64,000 nucleotides of DNA from Amycolatopsis rifamycinica (GTDB taxonomy: Bacteria > Actinomycetota > Actinomycetes > Mycobacteriales > Pseudonocardiaceae), in NCBI RefSeq assembly GCF_000695625.1, contig NZ_JMQI01000073.1, forward strand, positions 1 through 64,000, given 5' to 3'. The notes below the pieces were generated by a model. The model searched no databases. It was given only the letters and a program-made list of their open reading frames with translations, and had not been told where the DNA came from. This document shows, piece after piece, positions 8,719 to 16,701 of the stretch (position 1 is its first letter; every line of letters starts with the position of its first letter). The position numbers were made by a program, and so were the translations under genes.

Positions 8719-9552
8719 ATGAGCCGAACCGTTGCCGGACACGCTGAACAGGGGCGGTGGCGAACCCGGCTCGCGGCGGCGGGCGCGCTGGTCGCGCTGG
8801 CTCCGGTGCTCGTCGCCCCGCCCGCTTCGGCCGCACCGGACTATTCGCTGGCCGCGACGAACTACGCGGGCACGCAGATCGCGGCGCACGAAGGCGTCCA
8901 CGGGAGTCCGCGCGCCGACGCCCCCGAGCAGACGCTCGGCCACGACGTCAGCGGGCACCAGGGCCCGGTCGACTGGTCCGCCGCGGCCGGCGCCGGCGCG
9001 AAGTTCGTCTACGTCAAGGCGACCGAGGGCACCGGCTTCGTCAACCCGCAGTTCAGCCAGCAGTACGACGGCGCGCACGCGGCGGGCATCATCCGCGGCG
9101 CGTACCACTTCGCCCGCCCGGACGTCTCGGGCGGCGCGGAGCAAGCGGAGTACTTCATCGCCCACGGCGGCGGCTGGCGCGCGGACGGCACCACGCTGCC
9201 CGGCGCCCTGGACATCGAGTACAACCCGTACGGCGTGCTCTGCTACGGCAAGAGCCCGGCCGACCTGACGGCGTGGATCGCGGACTTCACGCGCACGTAC
9301 CTGGCCAAGGTGAAGCGCAGCGCGCTGATCTACACGAGCACGGCGTGGTGGAAGGTCTGCACCGGCAACACCGCCCGGTTCGGGAACACGGACCCGCTGT
9401 GGCTCGCCCGCTACGGCCCGGACGTGGGCGAGCTGCCGGCGGGCTGGGACAAGCACAGCATCTGGCAGTTCGCCCGCAGCGGCACCCTGCCGGGCGACCA
9501 GAACTACTACAACGGCCCGATCGGCCGGGTGCAGGCGCTCGCGAAGGGCTAG
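8719..9552 (+). CDS. Secreted GH25 lysozyme (N-acetylmuramidase)
   Basis: 277 residues; ATG preceded by GGAGCG. A signal peptide of about 40 residues ends ASAAP. The GH25 domain spans about 70-275. It has DVSGHQGPVDW (Asp at about 76), FVYVKATEGTGF, GAYHFARPD and the catalytic D-x-E in ALDIEYNPYG (about D165, E167), then LWLARYG and WQFARSG. Family knowledge: GH25 enzymes cleave the beta-1,4 bond between MurNAc and GlcNAc. The likely role is cell-wall turnover or attack on competing bacteria. No cell-wall-binding repeats are attached. The stop overlaps the convergent small membrane gene by 3 nt. Confidence 0.93.
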   Translation: MSRTVAGHAEQGRWRTRLAAAGALVALAPVLVAPPASAAPDYSLAATNYAGTQIAAHEGVHGSPRADAPEQTLGHDVSGHQGPVDWSAAAGAGAKFVYVKATEGTGFVNPQFSQQYDGAHAAGIIRGAYHFARPDVSGGAEQAEYFIAHGGGWRADGTTLPGALDIEYNPYGVLCYGKSPADLTAWIADFTRTYLAKVKRSALIYTSTAWWKVCTGNTARFGNTDPLWLARYGPDVGELPAGWDKHSIWQFARSGTLPGDQNYYNGPIGRVQALAKG

Positions 9553-9791
9553 CGCCCGCGGGCGCGCAGGTCCGGCCACGGCGGCCGGTGCACCATGGCG
9601 ATTCCGGCGAGGGTGGCGGCGACCAGCCCGACGCCCACCCCCAGCAGGGCGACGCGGGTGGCGTCGTAGGCCGGTTCCCACTTGGCCTGGCCGTCGCGGA
9701 CGGCGAACACGCCGACCGGCCGGTGGACCGGGAGCACCGTGGTGCCGTCCGGGGTTTCGTACGGGTCGCCGAAGACGCGCGGTTCGGTCAT
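9549..9791 (-). CDS. GerW/YtfJ-like small membrane protein
   Basis: 80 residues from ATG at 9791; an ATG at 9800 would add three. It starts MTEPRVFGDPYETPDGTTVLPV, which resembles the opening of GerW/YtfJ-type sporulation proteins (GxPxExxDGxTVIPV). The rest of that domain is replaced by a short linker and one TM helix (TRVALLGVGVGLVAATLAGIAMV) with a short basic tail. It is therefore a reduced, membrane-tethered relative at best, and function is unknown. The convergent stop overlaps the muramidase stop. Confidence 0.5.
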   Translation of the reverse strand: MTEPRVFGDPYETPDGTTVLPVHRPVGVFAVRDGQAKWEPAYDATRVALLGVGVGLVAATLAGIAMVHRPPWPDLRARGR

Positions 9792-9920
9792 GTCCACCAT
9801 CGAACGGGAATCCCGCGTCGCTGACAAGATCGGACAAACCCTTGTCGCCTCCGTGACCGGCTGCTTACGATCGGCCGGGGAGCTGGTCGTCATTCGTCCT
9901 TTGTGGACTCAGGAGGCGTC

Positions 9921-11168
9921 GTGCGCAGGTTCGCCCTTCTCGCCGCGGTTTCCGTCGCCGCGGCCGCCGTCGTCTCCGCTCCGGGCGCCGCCGGGGCCGG
10001 GCGGGCGTGGTTCACGTCGTGGGCGCAGTCGCAGGACGGCCGGGCCGACACCGCCGTGACCGGCCAGTCGCTGCGGATGATCACCCACCTCAGCCAGGGC
10101 GGCGACGCCGTGCGCGTCCGGTTCCAGAACACCTTCGGCACCGGGCCGCTGACCATCGGGCACGCCACCGCCGGGCCGAGCGCGGGCGGCGCCGCGGTGG
10201 CTTTCGCGCGTGAGCTGACCTTCGCCGGCCGCCCCGGAATCACGATTCCCGCGGGTGGCGAGGTCTGGAGCGACGAGACGAGGCTCTCGACGCGTCCCGA
10301 TTCGGACCTCGCGGTGAGCATGGCGGTCGAAGGCACCGCCGTGCCCGGCCGCCACGGTGCGGCGTTGCGCGACAACTACCTCACGCCGGCGGGCTCGGGC
10401 GACCACGCCGCCGACGTCTCGGGAGACGCTTTCACGGCCACCGTCGGGTCGACCTACGTCGTCAGCGCGGTCGACGTGCACAACGCGGCTTTGCGGGGCG
10501 TCGTCGTCCCGTTCGGCAGTTCCGTCGTCGACGGCATCGGCAGCACCAACTGCGGCCCGGGCTGCACCCAGCCGGGCGCGAACCGCCGGTGGACCGACGA
10601 CCTGGCGCGGCGGATGGTCGCCTCGTCCGCACCGTTCGCCGTCGCCAACGCCGGCGTCTCGGGCACGACGAGCGCCCGGTCGTGCCCGGCGATGCCGCCG
10701 TCGGTCGCCGGCCTCGACGCCGTGAGCCGGCTCGACCGGGACGTCCTCGCGCTGCACGGCGTCACGGCCGTCATCTACTACTACGGCACCAACGACCTCG
10801 CGTACGGCTGCGACGCGGCGGCGATCCTCGACAGCTACCGGGCGGTGTTCGCGCGGCTGCGGGCGGCCGGCATCTCGGTGTACGTCACGCCGAGCACGCC
10901 GAGGCCGGGGTACGGCGATCAGGCGAACCTGGCCCGGCACGAGATCGCGCTGTTCGTCCGGCGCGGGAACACCTGCGACGGCACGTGTTCCGGCGTCGTG
11001 GATTTCGACACGGTGCTGGCGGATCCGCTGAAGCCGAACAGCATCCTGCCGGCGTACGACAACGGCGACGGCATCCACGCGAACGCCGCCGGCCAGCAGG
11101 CGCTCGCGGACTTCGTCTCGGTGCCGATGCTCACCCGTTCCGGGCCGGGTTCCCACCCGATGAGGTGA
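9921..11168 (+). CDS. Secreted SGNH/GDSL-family hydrolase
   Basis: 415 residues; GTG at 9921 chosen for the AGGAGG 4 nt upstream rather than the earlier in-frame GTG at 9903. A signal peptide ends AAGAG at about 29. An N-terminal beta domain (about 30-180) precedes the SGNH hydrolase domain. Block I reads FGSSVVDGIG (Ser at about 201), where most relatives have GDS. Block III is YYYGTNDLAYG and block V is DGIHANAAGQQALAD (Asp/His at about 382-385). Family knowledge: esterase or lipase on lipids or acetylated carbohydrates outside the cell. The D-to-S change beside the nucleophile is unusual but leaves the Ser-Asp-His set intact. Confidence 0.85.
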   Translation: MRRFALLAAVSVAAAAVVSAPGAAGAGRAWFTSWAQSQDGRADTAVTGQSLRMITHLSQGGDAVRVRFQNTFGTGPLTIGHATAGPSAGGAAVAFARELTFAGRPGITIPAGGEVWSDETRLSTRPDSDLAVSMAVEGTAVPGRHGAALRDNYLTPAGSGDHAADVSGDAFTATVGSTYVVSAVDVHNAALRGVVVPFGSSVVDGIGSTNCGPGCTQPGANRRWTDDLARRMVASSAPFAVANAGVSGTTSARSCPAMPPSVAGLDAVSRLDRDVLALHGVTAVIYYYGTNDLAYGCDAAAILDSYRAVFARLRAAGISVYVTPSTPRPGYGDQANLARHEIALFVRRGNTCDGTCSGVVDFDTVLADPLKPNSILPAYDNGDGIHANAAGQQALADFVSVPMLTRSGPGSHPMR

Positions 11169-11224
11169 CTCGGCGAGTCGGAACGACGGGACTGTGCCTG
11201 CGGGTCAGCAGAGTACCTCCGGTG

Positions 11225-11611
11225 ATGAACGAGTCGATGGACGACGCCGGGTGCTGCCTGCTGTCGGTGGCCTGGAACGTCGCCCCGCTGGCCGAAGGAA
11301 GCCCCGGTTCCCGCCGCGCCGACCTGCGGCGCACGGTGGTGGCGGCGTGCCGGACGGCGGGCCACGGCGCCCGCGACTGGGCGGCGCGCCACGGGACGGG
11401 CACGGAGGCGGAGTACCGGCCGTTCCTGCAGCTCGCCGACGTCGCCTACGAGATCGCGACGCTCCTGCTGCTGGTCGAGGACTTCCTGGTGCCGGACCTG
11501 GAGCGCGAACACCGCCGCTGGGCGGAGATCGAGGAGCTGACCACCCGGCTGACGGAGCTGTCCGAGTGGACGGCGGCGTTCCTCTTGTCAGGCGCCCCCT
11601 TACGGCTGTAA
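11225..11611 (+). CDS. Hypothetical helical protein
   Basis: 128 residues; ATG at 11225, no strong ribosome site seen. Third-position GC is high throughout, supporting a real gene. The sequence is almost all helical (RRADLRRTVVAACRTAGH, FLQLADVAYEIATLLLLVED, RRWAEIEELTTRLTELSE) with a Cys-Cys pair near residue 10. I recognise no family. It lies 26 nt before the zinc-finger gene on the same strand and may share its transcript. Confidence 0.55.
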   Translation: MNESMDDAGCCLLSVAWNVAPLAEGSPGSRRADLRRTVVAACRTAGHGARDWAARHGTGTEAEYRPFLQLADVAYEIATLLLLVEDFLVPDLEREHRRWAEIEELTTRLTELSEWTAAFLLSGAPLRL

Positions 11612-11637
11612 GGTCCGGCCTGACAAGGGAGGTTTCC

Positions 11638-11985
11638 GTGAGTACTGCGGTGTTCGCGCGTTGTTCGTTCTGTTCGAAGCCCAACACGGAGGTCGACACG
11701 CTGGTCGCCGGGCCGGGGGTGTTCATCTGCGACGGGTGCGTCCAGCTGTGCGTGTCGGTGATCGACGGAAAGCCGGCGGACGCACCGCTGATCGCGCCGT
11801 GGGAGCACGATCTGCCGCTCGAGCAGGTGCTCTCGAACCTGACCCCGGTCTCGGCGGCGAGTGCCCAGGTCCAGGAGAACCTGGCGGCGTGGGTGGGCAA
11901 GGCCCGTGCCCTGGGCGGCACGTGGTCCCAGATCGGCGAGGCCTTGGGGATGACCCGCCAGTCGGCGTGGGAGCGGTTCGCCTAG
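11638..11985 (+). CDS. Small protein with ClpX-type zinc finger and C-terminal HTH-like segment
   Basis: 115 residues; GTG at 11638 with GGGAGG upstream. The N-terminal finger has Cys9, Cys12, Cys31 and Cys34 in the spacing of the ClpX C4 zinc-binding domain (CSFCSK...ICDGCVQLC). In ClpX this dimeric domain binds adaptors and substrates. No AAA+ ATPase follows. The C-terminus (AWVGKARALGGTWSQIGEAL plus GMTRQSAWERF) looks like a helix-turn-helix. Stand-alone fingers of this kind are seen in actinomycetes and might act as regulators or Clp adaptors; here this is inference. The stop overlaps the convergent methyltransferase stop by 3 nt. Confidence 0.75.
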   Translation: MSTAVFARCSFCSKPNTEVDTLVAGPGVFICDGCVQLCVSVIDGKPADAPLIAPWEHDLPLEQVLSNLTPVSAASAQVQENLAAWVGKARALGGTWSQIGEALGMTRQSAWERFA

Positions 11986-12791
11986 ACCTTGACGCCCACC
12001 CCGGCGTAGAGGCCGTCTTCTTCGGGATCGACGACGGCGGCGAGCCGATCGGGCCGCCAGTTCGCCGACGTGGTCAGCCCGGGTTCGACGAGCTCGAAGC
12101 CCTCGAAGAGGGCAAGCACCTCGTCCTTCGTCCGTGGGTAGATGTGGTTCTGGGTGTTGCGCATGGTCTCGGCCACCCGCGGATCGCTCAGGACGGCGAA
12201 GTCGTTGGTGAGGTGGGTGAGCGCGAGGTGGCTCCCGGGCGCCAGCGCGTCCCGGTAGGCGGCGAACACCCCGCGAACCTCGGGCAGGTAGTGCCCGAGG
12301 GTGATGGCGAGCAGCCCGACGGGCTTGCGCAGATCGAGCAGCCGTTCCACCTGCTCGGACTTCAGCACGGCTTCGGTGTTCGTGGCGTCGGCTTCCAGGG
12401 CTTCGGCGTGGGGGTTGTCCTTGAGGAGCATGCGGCTGTGCGCGACGGCCACGGGTTCGTAGTCGACGTAGACCACCTTGGCTTCGGGATCGACGTCCTG
12501 GGCGACTTCGTGCACGTTGCCGACGGTGGGGATCCCGGAGCCGAGATCGAGGAACTGCCGGACGCCCTGGTCGAGCATGAACCGCACGACGCGCCGGAGG
12601 AAGGCCCGGTTCCTCCTCGCCACGGCGGCGACCTGCGGCTGGATGGCCTCGAGCTGGCGGGCGACCTCCCGATCGGGCGTGAGGTTGTGCGCCCCGCCGA
12701 GCAGGTAGTCGTAGATCCGCGCGGCGCTGGGCCGCGAGAGATCCGCACCGGCCGGAATCCAGTCGGCACCTTCGTCGTCGGTCACGGTCAT
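11982..12791 (-). CDS. SAM-dependent methyltransferase, DUF574/Methyltransf_19 type
   Basis: 269 residues from ATG at 12791 (GAGGGG directly upstream); an ATG at 12818 would add nine. It opens RPSAARIYDYLLGGAHNLTPDRE, a hallmark of this actinobacterial family. Motif I is FLDLGSGIPTVGNVHEVAQ, then VVYVDYEPVAVAHSRMLL and EADATN. The large copy number of this family in actinomycetes is known, but targets are not. No operon partner: neighbours on both sides point elsewhere or lie across a gap. Confidence 0.85.
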   Translation of the reverse strand: MTVTDDEGADWIPAGADLSRPSAARIYDYLLGGAHNLTPDREVARQLEAIQPQVAAVARRNRAFLRRVVRFMLDQGVRQFLDLGSGIPTVGNVHEVAQDVDPEAKVVYVDYEPVAVAHSRMLLKDNPHAEALEADATNTEAVLKSEQVERLLDLRKPVGLLAITLGHYLPEVRGVFAAYRDALAPGSHLALTHLTNDFAVLSDPRVAETMRNTQNHIYPRTKDEVLALFEGFELVEPGLTTSANWRPDRLAAVVDPEEDGLYAGVGVKV

Positions 12792-12841
12792 CCCCTCCCG
12801 CTCGGCGGCTGCGCCCACCCTATCGACCCGGCGGTGTCCCG

Positions 12842-13852
12842 TCAGGGGCCGCTCCGCCCCGGTCCTGCGGGCGATACGGACGCCGGCTCCTTGGTGCGCA
12901 CGCTCGCGAGTGCGGGGTGGCCGCGGATCGCGTCGGTGGCCTGCCGCCAGGCGGGGTCGCCGGCGACCAGCGCCGATCGCAGGTAGGCCCAGGTCATGCG
13001 CTGGGTGACGGCGAGCCGTTCGGGGTCTTCGTCGTCGGTCTCGGCGAGGCTGTAGCCCATGATGCCGCCGAGGTAGTGCTTCGCGCCCGGGAGGGTCAGC
13101 AGGGCGTCGGCGCCCGGGCTGAGGTGGTAGGGCTCGGCGTGCCAGGCGGCGCCGCGGGTGGTGGCGACGGGGTTGCCGTCCTGGTCGCCGTAGACGACCA
13201 GGGTCCGGGTGCGCAGGTGGGAGAAGTCGGTTCCCAGCTCGGGGTACCGCTCGCGCAGGGTGTCCGTCATGCCGTCGGCGCTGCCGGTCGAGGCGAGCAG
13301 CACACCGGCGCTGATGCGGGGATCACGCAGGTCGGGGCCGGTGCCGCCGGCCGGATCGGTGGCCCGCGCACCGAGCAGCGCGGCGACGGTGTTGCCGCCC
13401 GCGGAGTGGCCGACGGCGGCGACGCGCGCCGGATCGAGCCGTCCGGCGACGACCGGTGCCTGGGCCTCGACGACGTTCAGGTTGTCGAGGATGAGGCCGA
13501 AGTCGTCGATCCGGGAGCGCCAGAACAGCGGGTGGCCCGGAGCGTTCTCGTCCAGGCCGAGTCCGCCGCCGGGGGAACTCAGATGGGTCGGTTGGATGAC
13601 GGCGAACCCGTGGCTCGCGTAGAAGTCGACGAGGGGTGAGTAGCCGTCCTTGGACTTCAGGTAGTACGAACTGCCGCCGCCGTGGGACAGCAGCACGATC
13701 GGCAGGGCGTCGCCGTGCAGGGGTGCGGTGATCCGCAGCTCCAGCGGGAGGCCGCGGTCGGGGGCGGGCAGGGTGACCGGGTTGACCGAGACGGTCGGTA
13801 CTGCCGGCGGGACGGGGATGCGCCGGGCGAGCCGGACGTGGTTGTCGGTCAT
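12842..13852 (-). CDS. Alpha/beta hydrolase (PAF-acetylhydrolase/chlorophyllase-like)
   Basis: 336 residues. It has the oxyanion-hole strand IVLLSHGGGSS, the nucleophile elbow VAAVGHSAGGNTVAALLGA (Ser at about 149), an acidic strand TLVVYGDQDGNPV and a late His in PGAKHYLGG. There is no signal peptide, so it is likely cytoplasmic. The substrate is unknown; fold relatives hydrolyse short-chain esters or phospholipids. It is transcribed divergently from an XRE-type regulator, with a perfect 12-3-12 palindrome between them that probably controls it. Confidence 0.78.
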   Translation of the reverse strand: MTDNHVRLARRIPVPPAVPTVSVNPVTLPAPDRGLPLELRITAPLHGDALPIVLLSHGGGSSYYLKSKDGYSPLVDFYASHGFAVIQPTHLSSPGGGLGLDENAPGHPLFWRSRIDDFGLILDNLNVVEAQAPVVAGRLDPARVAAVGHSAGGNTVAALLGARATDPAGGTGPDLRDPRISAGVLLASTGSADGMTDTLRERYPELGTDFSHLRTRTLVVYGDQDGNPVATTRGAAWHAEPYHLSPGADALLTLPGAKHYLGGIMGYSLAETDDEDPERLAVTQRMTWAYLRSALVAGDPAWRQATDAIRGHPALASVRTKEPASVSPAGPGRSGP

Positions 13853-13881
13853 GGACCTACCGTGCGGCTGGTCGTCGTGAT

Positions 13882-13908
13882 CAGCCAGGACCGATCCGGT
13901 CCTGGCTG
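13882..13908. promoter_or_regulatory. Perfect 12-3-12 palindrome in divergent promoter
   Basis: CAGCCAGGACCG, ATC, CGGTCCTGGCTG. The arms are perfectly complementary. The site lies 30 bp from each of two divergent starts (hydrolase at 13852, XRE regulator at 13939). It is a strong candidate operator for the regulator, acting on both genes. It could also fold as an RNA hairpin, but its location at two 5' ends makes a DNA operator more likely. Confidence 0.6.
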
Positions 13909-13938
13909 CGGCCGCGTCCGCGTGGGCATACTGGTGAG

Positions 13939-14835
13939 GTGATCGACCGCCCCGGACTCGCCGCGTTCCTGCGTCGACGGCGGGCGGGGCTTTCGCCGTC
14001 GGATGTCGGCCTGCCGGAGACGTCGCGTCGCCGGACGCCCGGCCTGCGCCGCGAAGAGGTCGCCGTGCTGGCCGGCGTGTCGAGCGACTTCTACGCGCGC
14101 CTGGAGCAGGCTCGCGGCTCCGACCCGTCGGAGTCGGTCGTGGCCGCGCTCGCTCGCGCGTTGCGGTGCACCCCGGACGAGAAGGACCACCTCTTCCGGC
14201 TCGCCGGTGTGCCGGTTCCGCCGCGCCAGGTCGCGCGTCACCTCGACCCGGGACTGCGCCACCTCGCCACGCACCTGGACGGCCTGCCGACGTGCGTCTA
14301 CAACGATCTCGGCGAGGTGCTTTACACCAACGCGCTCGACGACGCCCTGCACGGCCGAGACGAGCTTCGCCCCGGCCGGGACAGCAATGTCTACTGGCGG
14401 TGGTTCACCTGCCCGGCCTCCCGCGATCGCGTTCCGGAGGCGGATCGGGCCCGCCTGTCGGCGGCGCACGTCAGCGACCTCCGCGCCACCTACTCCCGTC
14501 GCGCCGAAGACGCGCAGATCACCGGGCTGGTCGACGACCTCGCGGCGCACAGTGCGGAGTTCCGGATGCTGTGGGACCGGCACGAGGTGGCCGTCCGCCG
14601 CGTCGATCTGAAGGAGGTGCGGCACCCCACGGTCGGGCTGGTCCGGTTGCGTTGCCAGGTGCTCGTGACGCCCGAAACCGGTGTCCGGATGCGGATCCTC
14701 CTGCCGCTGGAGGGAACGGACGCCGCCGAGAAGCTCGAGCTGCTACGCGTGCTCGGCACGCAGAGGTTTTCGAGGCGGAGCGAAGACGCCGGTCACGCGC
14801 CACAAGGCCGCGCGCGGGGTGCCCACCACCGGTGA
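13939..14835 (+). CDS. XRE-family regulator with MmyB-like ligand domain
   Basis: 298 residues from GTG at 13939. The N-terminal XRE HTH (about 5-85) has the family signature RRTPGLRREEVAVLAGVSSDFYARLEQARG. The C-terminal MmyB-like domain (about 105-265) contains NDLGEVLYTNALDDAL and YWRWFTCP. In this family the domain binds a small hydrophobic ligand. Divergence from the hydrolase across a perfect palindrome suggests it represses or activates that gene in response to the hydrolase's substrate. The final 30 residues are basic and low-complexity. Confidence 0.86.
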   Translation: MIDRPGLAAFLRRRRAGLSPSDVGLPETSRRRTPGLRREEVAVLAGVSSDFYARLEQARGSDPSESVVAALARALRCTPDEKDHLFRLAGVPVPPRQVARHLDPGLRHLATHLDGLPTCVYNDLGEVLYTNALDDALHGRDELRPGRDSNVYWRWFTCPASRDRVPEADRARLSAAHVSDLRATYSRRAEDAQITGLVDDLAAHSAEFRMLWDRHEVAVRRVDLKEVRHPTVGLVRLRCQVLVTPETGVRMRILLPLEGTDAAEKLELLRVLGTQRFSRRSEDAGHAPQGRARGAHHR

Positions 14836-14923
14836 GGGCCGGCCGCCGCGTCAGGTACCCGCCGGCACGAGCGGGTCGACGAGGATGATCCTTCTCATGC
14901 GCAGAAGGGGAGGAGCCGGTGGG

Positions 14924-16036
14924 GTGTGGCGATTCGTGCCCAGGAGGGCATCGCGCGTAGGTCGTGAGGGGGACCCGGCCTCGGCGACCGCGCGGCTGCC
15001 GGGTGATCCCGTGCTCGCCGGGCTGTTCACGGTGCTGGCGTTCGTGCCGTGGATGGGCGCGATGAGCTCGCAGTTCGGTGACCTGCCTGCCCGGCCGTCC
15101 GACGCGTTCGCGGTCGTTCTCGTGCTGGCGCAGACCCTTCCGATCGCCGTGCGCGGCCGAAGGCCTGTCGCCTGCCTGGTCGTCGTCGGCGTCTCCTGGG
15201 CGCTTTACCAGGTGCTCGCGTACCCGCCGCAGTTCGGCACTGTGACCCTCTACCTCGCGCTGTACACGGCGGCGGCCCACCAGCGTCGCTTCCGGACCGC
15301 CACGGTGGTCGCCACCGTGACCGCGTACGCGCTGTTCTCGCTGCTCGTCCACCAGCTCGGTTCGCCGTACGGCCTGGCCGACTTCCTGGTCTTCCTCGTG
15401 CTGGTCGCCCAGTGCTGGGTGATCGGGGCGTACGTCCGCCGGTACCGGGAGGGTGAGCGGAACCGCCGCCGCCTGGCGGAAGCCGAGGCGGCGGCGGGGG
15501 AGCGGACCCGCATCGCGCGGGAGCTGCACGACGTCGTGACCCACCACGTGACCGCGATGGTGGTGCAGGCCGACGTCGCGCAATTGGTCCCCCAGCGGGA
15601 AGACGTGCTGCGGGTCATCGGCGACACCGGGCGGCGAGCCCTGTCCGACCTGCGGGCCCTGCTCGAGGTGCTGGAGGAGCCGCGCAGCGTACGAGAGCTG
15701 GTGGAGCACAACGCGCAGCCCGCCACCCTCACCGAGGAGTTCGATTCGCGGACGCTGCCGCCCGTCCTCCGGCTCGTCGTCTACCGCGTCGTCCAGGAAG
15801 GGCTGACCAACGCGGCCAAGCACGCGGCCGGGCAGCGGACCACGGTGCGGATCGCGCGGGACGGGGACACCGTCGAGGTCGAGGTGACCAACGCGGCGGG
15901 GACGCCGGTCGGCGGCCTCTCCGGCGGCCGCGGGCTCGCCGGGCTGCGGGACCGGGTCGGCGCGCTCGGCGGCACGGTCACCCCGGAGCTCCTGCCGGAC
16001 GGCGGCTTCCGGCTGTGCGCGAGGATTCCCGCATGA
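14924..16036 (+). CDS. NarL-type sensor histidine kinase
   Basis: 370 residues from the GTG at 14924, chosen for GGGGAGGAG 8 nt upstream; ATGs at 14885 and 14897 are less well placed. About five TM helices (about 25-165) form the sensor. The HisKA_3 segment contains RTRIARELHDVVTHHVTAMVV (His at about 200). The HATPase region has QEGLTNAAKHAAGQ and GRGLAGLRDRV, but the linker before it is short. The stop overlaps the response regulator ATG (ATGA). The input signal is unknown. Confidence 0.88.
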   Translation: MWRFVPRRASRVGREGDPASATARLPGDPVLAGLFTVLAFVPWMGAMSSQFGDLPARPSDAFAVVLVLAQTLPIAVRGRRPVACLVVVGVSWALYQVLAYPPQFGTVTLYLALYTAAAHQRRFRTATVVATVTAYALFSLLVHQLGSPYGLADFLVFLVLVAQCWVIGAYVRRYREGERNRRRLAEAEAAAGERTRIARELHDVVTHHVTAMVVQADVAQLVPQREDVLRVIGDTGRRALSDLRALLEVLEEPRSVRELVEHNAQPATLTEEFDSRTLPPVLRLVVYRVVQEGLTNAAKHAAGQRTTVRIARDGDTVEVEVTNAAGTPVGGLSGGRGLAGLRDRVGALGGTVTPELLPDGGFRLCARIPA

Positions 16037-16701
16037 CAATCCGGGTGCTGGTCTGCGAGGACCAGGAACTGGTCCGGACGGGCTACGTCGCGGCGTTCGA
16101 CTCCCAGCCGGACATGGTGGTCGTCGGCGAGGCCGCCGACGGGCCGGCGGCGGTCGAGGCCGTCGCCCGGCTCCGGCCCGATGTCGTCGTCATGGACATC
16201 CACCTGCCGTTGCTGGACGGCATCGAGGCCACCCGGCGCATCGCCGGGCCGGGCGTGCCGGACGCTCCGAAGGTGCTGGTGGTGACGACCTTCAACGTCG
16301 ACGAGTACGTCTACCGCGCGCTGCGGGCCGGGGCCGGCGGGTTCCTGCTGAAGGACACGCCGCTGGCGGAGCTGATCCAGGGCGTCCGCACCGTCACCCG
16401 CGGCGACTCCCTGTTGTCGCCGGCCGTGACCAGGACCCTGATCGGCCGCTTCGCCGGTCGCATCCGGCCGGGGGAGACCGGCCACGCGCGCCCGCTCGAC
16501 GTACTCGCCCCGCGTGAGCTGGAGGTCCTGCGGCTCATGGCCGGGGGTCTGGCCAACGCCGAGATCGCCGAGCGGATGACGATCAGCGTGCAGACCGTGA
16601 AGACCTACGTCTCGCGCATCTTCGCCAAGCTCGACCTGCGCGACCGCGTGCAGGCGGTCGTGCTGGCCTACCGCAGTGGCCTGATGGACGGCGAGGCTTG
16701 A
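16033..16701 (+). CDS. NarL/LuxR-family response regulator
   Basis: 222 residues. The receiver domain has CEDQELVRTG, the phospho-Asp in VVVMDIHLPLLDG (about 54), VVTTF and GFLLKDTP. The LuxR HTH has LAPRELEVLRLMAGGLANAEIA and VQTVKTYVSRIFAKLDLRDR. It is translationally coupled to the kinase. Its last 34 nt overlap the convergent CPBP protease gene, so readthrough of either would make antisense RNA to the other. Targets not visible. Confidence 0.92.
   Translation: MTIRVLVCEDQELVRTGYVAAFDSQPDMVVVGEAADGPAAVEAVARLRPDVVVMDIHLPLLDGIEATRRIAGPGVPDAPKVLVVTTFNVDEYVYRALRAGAGGFLLKDTPLAELIQGVRTVTRGDSLLSPAVTRTLIGRFAGRIRPGETGHARPLDVLAPRELEVLRLMAGGLANAEIAERMTISVQTVKTYVSRIFAKLDLRDRVQAVVLAYRSGLMDGEA

Noticed and set aside
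9903..9920. Earlier GTG start for the SGNH hydrolase
   Set aside because: The AGGAGG ribosome site lies inside that extension and is well placed for the GTG at 9921, which also opens directly into the signal peptide.
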